DNA of 64,000 bases. Origin: Cupriavidus sp. WKF15. Its GTDB lineage: Bacteria > Pseudomonadota > Gammaproteobacteria > Burkholderiales > Burkholderiaceae. The stretch spans positions 1,736,001 through 1,800,000 of the forward strand of contig NZ_CP119572.1 in assembly GCF_029278605.1 (NCBI RefSeq). The letters are read 5' to 3'. Shown here one piece after another: positions 51,200 to 61,232 of this stretch. Made by a program: the position numbers and the translations under genes. The notes beneath the pieces are model-generated. The model made no database searches, was not told the DNA's origin, and worked only from the letters and a program-made list of their open reading frames with translations. The first letter of the stretch is position 1. Each line of letters opens with the position of its first letter.

Positions 51200-52745
51200 C
51201 AGTTCTGCCTCCCTGCAAGGATGAGCGTTTACCAGCTGGCTCGCTCGTTGCCTCTTCGATCAGTCCGCCCCAGTCGGTGCGCTGCTCCATCTGCTGCCGC
51301 GTCGCCGCATCGATGAGCGGCTGCCCGGTTTGCCAGCCGCCGCCGAGAGCCTTGTACAAGGCGATGAGATTTCCCACGGCCGTGCTGCGGTTGACGAGGT
51401 AAGCATCCTGCTGGGCAAACAGCGCGCGCTGGGCATCCAGCACGCGCTGGAAATCCGAGTACCCCTCGCGGAACAAGGCATTGGCCAGGGTCAGCGAGCG
51501 GTTGGCGGCCGTTGCCGCCTCTCCCAGGATCGCCTCGCGCTCGAGCGCCTTGATCAGCCCGCTGGCGGCGTCGTCCGCTTCGCGCGCGGCCTGGCGCACG
51601 CTGTCCTGGTAGGCCACGATAAGCTGCTGCAAACGGGCATCCTGTATGCGCACGTTGTTGCGGATGCGCCCGTAATCGAAGATGTTCCAGCGCAGGCTCG
51701 GCCCCGCTATCAGCACAAAGCCGTTCGGTGTGCCGGGCAGCGAACTGGCCGACCAGCCGATGCTGCCGAGCAGGGTCAGGGATGGATAGAGATCGGCCTT
51801 GGCCACGCCGATCAACGCCGATTGCGCGGCTATCTGCAGTTCGGCGGCGCGGATGTCCGGGCGGCGCAGCAGCAGGCTGGCCGGGACATCCTGCAGCACG
51901 GCACGGTCGATGAGCGGCACTATGCCCTCTTTCTCCGGCAGGTCCAGCAGTTCATGCATGGGCGCCGGCGGGCGGCCGATCAGGATCGCGAGCGCATTGC
52001 GCGCATGCAGGATCTGGCCTTCCAGCTCGGGAATGCTGCTCAGGGTGCCAAGGTATTGCGTCTTGGCCTGCTGCAGGTCGAGTTCGTCGCTCTCGCCCCC
52101 CTTGAACAACCGCTCGGTGATTTCGAAGCTGCGCTTTTGCAGCCGCGCATTCTCGCGGGCAATGCGCAAGCGGGCCTGCGCCGCGCGCAAGGTGAAGTAA
52201 GTCTGGGCCACCTGCGCATGCAGCAGCACCAGCACGTCCTCATGGTTGGCGCGCGAGGCAAAGTAGGCCGCATCCGCGGATTCGATCGCGCGGCTGAAGC
52301 GCCCCCAGAAGTCCAGCTCCCAGCCAACATCCACCCCCGCGCTGTACTGCCAGACGCGGCTGGTCTGGACCGTGGCCGCCGATTGCCGGCTATGGACGTA
52401 GAGCGCTTCCGCGCTGGCCTGCTGGACCTGCGGGTAGCGCCCGGCCAGGGCAATGCCCAGCTGGGCCCGGGCCTCGACCACGCGCAGCCCCGCGATCCTG
52501 ACACCGGCGTTGCCGGCGTCGGCCTCGGCAATCAGCCTTTCAAGGATGGGGTCGCCAAAGACTTGCCACCACTGGCGTAGGTCCGGTTGCTGCCGCTGCT
52601 GCGTGGTTTCCTCGAGCGCGGCAGTGCTCCACGATTCGGTCCACGACTCGCGTTGCGCCTGAAAGTCCGGGCCCAGCCGGACACAGCCGCCAAGCAGCAG
52701 CGCCACCGACAGCAACGGACCAGCCAGGCGGGCCCTCGACGACAT
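51192..52745 (-). CDS. NodT/OprM-type outer-membrane factor lipoprotein
   Basis: 517-residue TolC-like outer-membrane channel. A lipoprotein signal (MSSRARLAGPLLSVALLLGGC) has Cys21 as the acylation site. Two OEP repeats follow (about 60-260 and 280-490), with motifs such as AGRYPQVQQASAEALYV and RRPDIRAAELQIAAQSALIGVAKADLYPSLTLLGSIG. It is the first gene of the efflux operon. I start at the ATG at 52745, which gives the lipoprotein signal; the open frame to 52934 is not translated. Confidence 0.92.
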   Translation of the reverse strand: MSSRARLAGPLLSVALLLGGCVRLGPDFQAQRESWTESWSTAALEETTQQRQQPDLRQWWQVFGDPILERLIAEADAGNAGVRIAGLRVVEARAQLGIALAGRYPQVQQASAEALYVHSRQSAATVQTSRVWQYSAGVDVGWELDFWGRFSRAIESADAAYFASRANHEDVLVLLHAQVAQTYFTLRAAQARLRIARENARLQKRSFEITERLFKGGESDELDLQQAKTQYLGTLSSIPELEGQILHARNALAILIGRPPAPMHELLDLPEKEGIVPLIDRAVLQDVPASLLLRRPDIRAAELQIAAQSALIGVAKADLYPSLTLLGSIGWSASSLPGTPNGFVLIAGPSLRWNIFDYGRIRNNVRIQDARLQQLIVAYQDSVRQAAREADDAASGLIKALEREAILGEAATAANRSLTLANALFREGYSDFQRVLDAQRALFAQQDAYLVNRSTAVGNLIALYKALGGGWQTGQPLIDAATRQQMEQRTDWGGLIEEATSEPAGKRSSLQGGRTDE

Positions 52746-53015
52746 GGTCAGGAGCGAACGACGGTTGCAATAGGCTTCCGGTGCGGGCCCGGTGCTCCGG
52801 CGCGCAAAAGCAAGGCGCCGTCCCGCCCCCCTGTGCCAGGCAAGCCCGGGGGGATCGTCATTGCCGAAGCGGGATCCTGCGGCATACGAGTCTCCTCTGC
52901 GAAATCGCATGTGACGATTCGATATACACGGCAATTATGGTGCGCTATCGCGATTTCAGCCATCGGGCGTTCGTCTTAGGCGCAACGCCGTTGCGAAAAC
53001 AGGGCACCAGAGAAG

Positions 53016-53045
53016 AAAACGGCCAGTCTTGCGACCGGCCGTTTT
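53016..53045. terminator. Strong hairpin downstream of katG
   Basis: Arms 53016-53028 and 53033-53045 form a 13-bp stem (one G-T pair) with a GCAA tetraloop on the minus strand, opening with AAAACGGCC and closing GGCCGTTTT. The T run follows directly on the minus strand, 29 nt after the katG stop; A/T ends make it bidirectional. Confidence 0.88.
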
Positions 53046-53073
53046 GCAGGACACCGATGTCGTCAGCCGACGC

Positions 53074-55653
<2,580 letters not shown>

Positions 55654-56118
55654 ATGACGGAACTCGATAAGGACAAAGTCGTCGGCGTGCTGAATCAAAT
55701 ACTCGAAGCCGAACTTGCCGGTGTAGTGCGCTATACGCACTATTCCTTCCTGGTGTTCGGCTTTGGGCGCATCCCGATCGTGTCGTGGCTGCGCGAGCAG
55801 GCCAACGAATCGCTGCTGCATGCCCACCAGGCGGGGGAATGGATCACGACCCTGGGCGCCTACCCGTCGCTCGGCATCGGCAAGCTGCTGGACAGCCATA
55901 CTTTCGATATCGGTTCCATCCTGCGCGAATCCCTGGCGACGGAGATGCTGGCCCTGGAGTTGTACCGCGAACTGCTCGGGCTGGTCGAAGGCCGCTCGGT
56001 GGCGCTGGAAGAATATGCGCGCCAGCAGATCCAGGTCGAGGAACTGCATGCCGGCGAGGTCGACAAGATGCTGCGCAAGCCCGGACAGTCGGCGACGGCG
56101 CAGTCCAGCCCGGGCTGA
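55654..56118 (+). CDS. Ferritin-like (bacterioferritin-type) protein
   Basis: 154-residue four-helix-bundle protein of the bacterioferritin-like group. Diiron residues are visible in LNQILEAELAGVVRYTHY (helix A), ATEMLALELYREL (helix C) and VEELHAGEV (Glu129-x-x-His132, helix D). In helix B the usual ExxH is replaced by Glu52-x-x-x-His56, and the haem-ligand Met of classical Bfr aligns with Leu54. It is therefore probably a haem-free, oxidative-stress type ferritin. Its position opposite katG supports iron sequestration during peroxide stress. Confidence 0.85.
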   Translation: MTELDKDKVVGVLNQILEAELAGVVRYTHYSFLVFGFGRIPIVSWLREQANESLLHAHQAGEWITTLGAYPSLGIGKLLDSHTFDIGSILRESLATEMLALELYRELLGLVEGRSVALEEYARQQIQVEELHAGEVDKMLRKPGQSATAQSSPG

Positions 56119-56146
56119 GCTCCGCGGCAGCCATGCTGCCATACGC

Positions 56147-56605
56147 TCACGGCGCCTGCCCGGCCGCCTTGTGGATCGCCGCGCGGATGCGCGGATAGGT
56201 GCCGCAACGGCAGACGATATTTCCCAGCGCCGCGTCGATGTCCGCATCGGTCGGCTTCGGCCTGGCCTTGAGCAGCGCGCAGGCGGCCATGATCTGCGCG
56301 CTCTGGCAGTAGCCGCACTGGACCACGTCGACGTCGAGCCACGCCGCCCTGACGGCGTCGGCTTCCTTGCCCTGCACCCCTTCGATGGTCGTGATCTTCG
56401 TGGCCGGGCGCAGCTTCGACATGGGCAACTGGCAGGCGAGTTCGGCCTTGCCGTCCACATGCAGCGTGCAGGCCCCGCAGATGCCCACGCCGCAGCCGTA
56501 CTTCGTTCCGGTCAGCGCCAGTTCGCAACGCAGGATCCAGAGCAGCGGCATGTCAGGTTCGGCATCCACGCTGACCGGCTTGCCGTTTACGTTCAGGGTC
56601 GCCAT
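56147..56605 (-). CDS. (2Fe-2S) subunit of molybdenum hydroxylase (isoquinoline 1-oxidoreductase alpha-like)
   Basis: Small electron-transfer subunit of 152 residues. The plant-type cluster ligands are Cys38, Cys43, Cys46 and Cys58 (YGCGVGICGACTLHVDGKAELAC). The second cluster uses Cys97, Cys100, Cys132 and Cys134 (CGYC and CRCG). It lies 16 nt downstream of the large subunit, so the operon order is large-then-small. A GAGGAGGA ribosome site precedes the ATG. No FAD subunit is present nearby, as in isoquinoline oxidoreductase and aldehyde dehydrogenases that pass electrons to a cytochrome. Confidence 0.92.
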   Translation of the reverse strand: MATLNVNGKPVSVDAEPDMPLLWILRCELALTGTKYGCGVGICGACTLHVDGKAELACQLPMSKLRPATKITTIEGVQGKEADAVRAAWLDVDVVQCGYCQSAQIMAACALLKARPKPTDADIDAALGNIVCRCGTYPRIRAAIHKAAGQAP

Positions 56606-56621
56606 GGGGTGTCCTCCTCGA

Positions 56622-58889
56622 CTAGGCGAGCTTCAGCGGCAGCGCCCGCAGGCGCTGGCCGGTCAGCGCAAACAGCGCGTTGGCCACGGCCGGTGCAATC
56701 GGCGGCGTGCAGACTTCTCCCGCGCCCTGGGGCGCCTCGGCACTGGCAATGATGTCGGTCTGGATCGCAGGGCAATCGGCCATGCGCACGACCGGGAAGT
56801 CATGGAAATTCTTTTGCTCCACGACGCCATTCACGAAGGTGATCTCCTGGTACAGCGCGGCGGACAATCCGAACACGATGCCGCTCTCGGCCTGTTGGCG
56901 GATCAGGTTGGGATTCACGGGCGTGCCGCAATCGATCACGCAGAACACGCGATGGACGCGGATGGTCCTGTCCCCCGCGACAGATACCTCCGCGACCTGC
57001 CCGACGATGCTCCCGTACGACTGGTGCAACGCCACGCCGCGTGCGCGCGCGATACCGTCCGCCGCGCGCACGATCGGCTTGCCCCAGCCAGACAAGGCTG
57101 CCACGCGCTGCAGCACAGCCAGATGCCGCGGATGCCCGCCAAGCAGGCTGGCACGGAACGCCACCGGATCCTTGCGCGCGGCCGCCGCCATCTCGTCGAG
57201 AAAGCACTCCGTGAAGAATGCCTGGTGCGAGTGGCCGACCGAGCGCCAGAAGCCCACCGGAATGGGCAGCTCGACATTCGTATGGGAAACCCGGGCCGCC
57301 GGCCACGCATAGGGCTGGTCATAGGCGCCCTCCGCCACCGTCTTGTCGACCGGAATGCGAGGGAAGCCAAAGTCGCGCGCCAGCATCTCCGGTACCACGG
57401 CCTGGCCCGCCGAACGGGCGTGCCAGCCTACCAGCCGACCTTCGCCATCCAGGCCGGCCCGCAACCGTGCCACGCAGGCGGGCCGGTAGAAGTCGTGCGC
57501 CATGTCCTGCGAGCGCGTCCAGATGGTCTGCACCGGCCGCCCCTTGACCTCGCGGGCGATCGCGGCGGCCTGCGAGACAAAATCGGCCTCCAGGCGCCGG
57601 CCGAAGCCGCCGCCCAGCATCATGACCTGCAGGTCCACCTGCTCGGGCCGCAGCCCAAGGACACTCGCGGCATGGGCGCGTGCAATGCCGGGCACCTGTG
57701 TCGAAACCCAAACCGTTGCCGCGTTGTCCTCGTACTGGACCGTGCAGTTGATGGGCTCGACGGCACCGTGCGCGAGATATGGCGCCCGATACTCGGCGTT
57801 GATCACCTTCGCGGCGCCGCGCAGCACCTCGTCCACATCGCCACGCGTGTAGTAGTCGTGGCCGTCATTGCGATCCAGTGCCGCAACCATGCGCGCCATC
57901 AGCCTGGCACTCGACGCGCCGGCTGCCGGGCCGGGATCCCAGTCGACCTTCAGGGCGTCCAGCGCCCGCATCGCGCGAAAAGCGTTGTCGGCGACGACCG
58001 CAACGCCGCCAGTGCCTCCGTCGAAAGGCGGCACGACGAACGCCTTCACGATGCCGCGCTGCGCCAGTGCGGCGCTGACGTCGGCATGCTTTACGCGACC
58101 GCCTACGGTCGGGCACATGAGGACGCTGGCGTACAGCAGCTTTTGCGGCAAGGCATCGATGCCAAAGCGTGCGGACCCGTTCGTCTTTGCTGCCGCATCG
58201 AGCCTGTGCAGCGGCCGCCCGACCAGGCGGAACGCGGACGGGTCCTTGAGCCGCACCTTGTCCGGCATCGGCTGGCGCCCGGCGGTGTCGGCCAGCTCGC
58301 CGAATGTCACGGAACGTCCGGAGCCATGCAGCACCTTGCCGCCTTCGGTGCGGCACTCCGACCCGGCCACGCGCCAGCGCTGCGCCGCTGCGGCTACGAG
58401 CATGGCCCGCGCCGAGGCGCCGGCCTCGCGCATGGGCATCCACAAGTCGCTCAGGCCGGAGGACCCGCCGGTGGCAATCTCGCCGATCTCGCGCATCAGC
58501 TTGCGCGTGAGCTGGTCCGCGATGCGGCGGACCAGACCATGATCGTCCGGACGAAAAGGCAGTCCGTCCACGACCACCTGAAGGTTGTTGAAGATCCTGT
58601 CCGGCGGCGCGTTCTCCACGCGCACGCGGCTCCAGTCGGCATCGAGTTCCTCCGCCAGGATCATCGCGAGGCCGGTATGCACGCCCTGCCCCATCTCGGA
58701 GCGGCACATCATGATGGTGACGCTGTTGTCCACGTCGATCTTGACCCATCCGTTCAGCGCGGTTTCGGCGCCGTGGGTCGGCAGCGGCGCCGACGTAGCC
58801 AACCGCTGTCGCACGGGCAGCACGGTCCAGCCGACAACCAAAGCGCCGACTGCACCGATACCGCCAAAGACGAACGCTCTGCGCTTCAT
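56622..58889 (-). CDS. Molybdopterin-binding large subunit of xanthine dehydrogenase-family hydroxylase (isoquinoline 1-oxidoreductase beta-like)
   Basis: 755-residue catalytic subunit. A basic twin-arginine-like leader (MKRRAFVFGGIGAVGALVVGW) suggests it is exported folded with its cofactor, anchored at the membrane. The molybdopterin-binding features include LNGWVKIDVDNSVTIMMCRSEMGQGVHTGLAMILAEELDADW near the N-terminus, the LGGGFGRRLEADF motif in the middle and the active-site Glu segment GAGEVCTPPIAPAVANALF near the C-terminus. Lacking an FAD subunit, it probably donates electrons to a cytochrome. Substrate may be an aldehyde or N-heterocycle. Confidence 0.9.
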   Translation of the reverse strand: MKRRAFVFGGIGAVGALVVGWTVLPVRQRLATSAPLPTHGAETALNGWVKIDVDNSVTIMMCRSEMGQGVHTGLAMILAEELDADWSRVRVENAPPDRIFNNLQVVVDGLPFRPDDHGLVRRIADQLTRKLMREIGEIATGGSSGLSDLWMPMREAGASARAMLVAAAAQRWRVAGSECRTEGGKVLHGSGRSVTFGELADTAGRQPMPDKVRLKDPSAFRLVGRPLHRLDAAAKTNGSARFGIDALPQKLLYASVLMCPTVGGRVKHADVSAALAQRGIVKAFVVPPFDGGTGGVAVVADNAFRAMRALDALKVDWDPGPAAGASSARLMARMVAALDRNDGHDYYTRGDVDEVLRGAAKVINAEYRAPYLAHGAVEPINCTVQYEDNAATVWVSTQVPGIARAHAASVLGLRPEQVDLQVMMLGGGFGRRLEADFVSQAAAIAREVKGRPVQTIWTRSQDMAHDFYRPACVARLRAGLDGEGRLVGWHARSAGQAVVPEMLARDFGFPRIPVDKTVAEGAYDQPYAWPAARVSHTNVELPIPVGFWRSVGHSHQAFFTECFLDEMAAAARKDPVAFRASLLGGHPRHLAVLQRVAALSGWGKPIVRAADGIARARGVALHQSYGSIVGQVAEVSVAGDRTIRVHRVFCVIDCGTPVNPNLIRQQAESGIVFGLSAALYQEITFVNGVVEQKNFHDFPVVRMADCPAIQTDIIASAEAPQGAGEVCTPPIAPAVANALFALTGQRLRALPLKLA

Positions 58890-58896
58890 GGCGGGA

Positions 58897-59328
58897 TCAG
58901 AATTCCAGGCAGAAATCGATCAGGCGCGCCTTGTCCCAATACACCTTGCCAAGGTACACGCCTGGCGCGATACAGCGTATCTCGTCGCGTATCCAGTGCG
59001 CCACCAGCGAGGTATCGGAGTAGTCGAGCACGATGCATTCCTTGTGGTCAAGCCAGCTGTCCGCCTTGTAGACCTTGGCCAGGATGGCCTCCAGCCCGAA
59101 TGGCGTGATGCGGTTCTTGAGCACGCCGCGGCTGGCATCGAATACCTTGCCCTGCCACGCGAACAGGCTGACCATGCGCGCCATGCTTTCGCTGAATACC
59201 GTACCGGGCGAGATGATGGCGGTGCCTTTCGCCTCGCCGTTCGGGATATCGCCCGCGGGGCTCTCGCGGAACAGGTCATCCAGTTCGGCCTGCTGCATTT
59301 GCAGAAGCTTGTGCACGTCGTAGGCCAT
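58897..59328 (-). CDS. Conserved hypothetical protein overlapping the GMC oxidoreductase
   Basis: 143-residue soluble protein with no signal peptide and no domain I recognise. It has one Cys and a Trp/Asp-rich middle (ADSWLDHKECIVLDYSDTSLVAHWIRDEIRC). Its start lies 53 nt inside the GMC gene end and an AGGAGA ribosome site 6 nt upstream confirms the start. It ends 7 nt before the large molybdenum subunit. The tight overlap on both sides implies a role in the same enzyme system, perhaps an assembly factor or small subunit. Confidence 0.75.
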   Translation of the reverse strand: MAYDVHKLLQMQQAELDDLFRESPAGDIPNGEAKGTAIISPGTVFSESMARMVSLFAWQGKVFDASRGVLKNRITPFGLEAILAKVYKADSWLDHKECIVLDYSDTSLVAHWIRDEIRCIAPGVYLGKVYWDKARLIDFCLEF

Positions 59329-61201
59329 GGTGGTCTCCTATCTCGAATGGCAGCGGCGGCGTTGCCTGTGCCGCGGCCAGCAGTACTTCGGCAGCCTTCT
59401 CGGCCATCATGTAGATGGCGCTCACGGGAAAGAAGCCAGGAATGCGCGGAAACGCCGAGGCATCGACGACGCGCAGACGGCGCGTGCCATGCACGCAGAA
59501 GCTGCTGTCCAGCACGCCGCCCGCCGCGCGCGCGCCGATCGGGCACGAGCAGGATGCATGGTGGCCCCAGGCGTTGTCGCGGATATAGCCGGCCAGGTCC
59601 TCATCGCTCTGGATATGAGCGCCCGGCAGTTCTTCGTGCGCGATATACCCCTGCTCCGCCAGCGGCTGCGCGAGGCCCCGCACAAAGCGGATCGCACCGA
59701 TCAGCGCGCGCATGTCCTCGCCTTTCGGGTCGTCGGCGCCGTCGAAATACCGGAAGTCGACATCGGGCACGTCGCGTGGATCGGCCGAGCGCAACGACAC
59801 GATGCCGGCGCGGTTGCGCGTGTGCGCCTTCAGGATCGCCCACGTCAGCATGTTGTCGTTCTGCGCGAAGACCTTGGAGTAGCCCGGGTAGTAGCCGACA
59901 AAGCGTTCCAGCAGCGCCATGCAGAAGATGTCCGGCACGGGCATGCGCCGGCCCGAGCGGCGGATGACCGCCGTGGCCACGCCGTTCGTGGTGTAGACGC
60001 CGTCGCGCGAATCGAACCAGCGTCGGTACGGCGCGTCGTCGCGCACGAACCTCGCGCCCTGGAGCACCTCCCATGAGCGCGACATCCGGTTCACGACGCC
60101 GATCTCATAACGGTCCTGCAAATTGCGGCCGACCCCTGGCAGGTCCACCCGCACCGGGATGCCATGTTCGCGCAGATGTTCGGCTGGCCCGATACCGGAC
60201 AGCATCAGCAACTGCGGCGTGTTGAATGCGCCGCCGGCGAGGATCACCTCGCGCCGCGCGCGGACCAGGCACCGCTCCCCGAGCTGTTCGTTCGGCTTCA
60301 CGTGCGCTTGATAGAGATGCCGGCCCTTCAGGTATTCCACGCCGCAAGCGTTGCCCTGGCCGTCGAACAGTACGCGCGTAGCCAGTGCATCCGTTTCGAT
60401 ATGCAGCATCGCCGGATGCCGTTGCGCCACGTCGAGCAAGCGTTCGCGCGTACCGTGGCGCGCGTGGCGCTGCGTGGTCAGCGGTGTGTAGCACACGCCG
60501 TGGAAGCAGCGCCGTCCCCACAGCCGCGAATTGGGATCCCCCTGCCAGCGGATCAGCCGCAGCCACGCGCGCAGGCGCCTGGGCACGCTGCGCGCGGCCA
60601 GCTCCATGGAACCGATGATGACGCGGACCAGCGCGTCATCAGCCAGCGCTTCCAGCGGCATTGCGCGTTCCGTGTGCAGCCAGCCGCCCCAGCCGTGCAG
60701 CGTCGGATCGAGGCCGAAGCGGCGCGCGAGGTTCCAGAGCGGGCGGTGACGACATCGCTCGACGAGCTTCGCATACCGTCGCATGCGTGGCGCCGTCCAG
60801 GACGGGTCGCCGGTCAGGTCGGCTATATAGTCCCAGTCCGCATCGTGGGGATACAGGAAGATCAGGGCGTTATGCGCCGTGCAACCGCCAAGCGTGCCCG
60901 CGCGCGGGTACAGCACGCCGGACGGGCCGCATTTGGGATCGCGGCGCTGCTGGGCGTCATCGGCATAGTGGCGCACGAAGAAATTCCACGCCATGGCCGG
61001 ATTCTCGCTAGCGCAGGCGTGAAAGCCCGGCACGTCGTAATCCTCGGGCATGCATGACATCTCATGCGCGCGCGCATCGCAACCGGCTTCCAGCACGCAC
61101 ACGCGCATGCCAGCCTCTGCGAGGCGCGCGGCCAGCGTACCGCCGCCAGCGCCGGATCCGACGACTACGTAGTCCCATTCCGTTTCATCTTGCCCAGACA
61201 T
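59276..61201 (-). CDS. GMC-family FAD oxidoreductase (choline/alcohol dehydrogenase-like)
   Basis: 641-residue flavoprotein. FAD-binding GSGAGGG at 15-21, then VLYPRAGTLGGCTAHNALIFLYPHDADWD as the GMC signature 1 region, GGAFNTPQLLMLSGIGP as signature 2 and a C-terminal catalytic region with His-His in WGHHASCSCP and LRVVDASAFPRIPGFFPVSAIYMMAEKAA. Typical substrates are primary or secondary alcohols. No signal peptide, so either cytosolic or co-exported with a partner. It follows the cytochrome gene by 31 nt and overlaps the small unknown gene. Confidence 0.9.
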   Translation of the reverse strand: MSGQDETEWDYVVVGSGAGGGTLAARLAEAGMRVCVLEAGCDARAHEMSCMPEDYDVPGFHACASENPAMAWNFFVRHYADDAQQRRDPKCGPSGVLYPRAGTLGGCTAHNALIFLYPHDADWDYIADLTGDPSWTAPRMRRYAKLVERCRHRPLWNLARRFGLDPTLHGWGGWLHTERAMPLEALADDALVRVIIGSMELAARSVPRRLRAWLRLIRWQGDPNSRLWGRRCFHGVCYTPLTTQRHARHGTRERLLDVAQRHPAMLHIETDALATRVLFDGQGNACGVEYLKGRHLYQAHVKPNEQLGERCLVRARREVILAGGAFNTPQLLMLSGIGPAEHLREHGIPVRVDLPGVGRNLQDRYEIGVVNRMSRSWEVLQGARFVRDDAPYRRWFDSRDGVYTTNGVATAVIRRSGRRMPVPDIFCMALLERFVGYYPGYSKVFAQNDNMLTWAILKAHTRNRAGIVSLRSADPRDVPDVDFRYFDGADDPKGEDMRALIGAIRFVRGLAQPLAEQGYIAHEELPGAHIQSDEDLAGYIRDNAWGHHASCSCPIGARAAGGVLDSSFCVHGTRRLRVVDASAFPRIPGFFPVSAIYMMAEKAAEVLLAAAQATPPLPFEIGDHHGLRRAQASANAAGRTG

Positions 61202-61232
61202 AGCCCTCCGCCACGTCGTCGGCCTTGGATTA

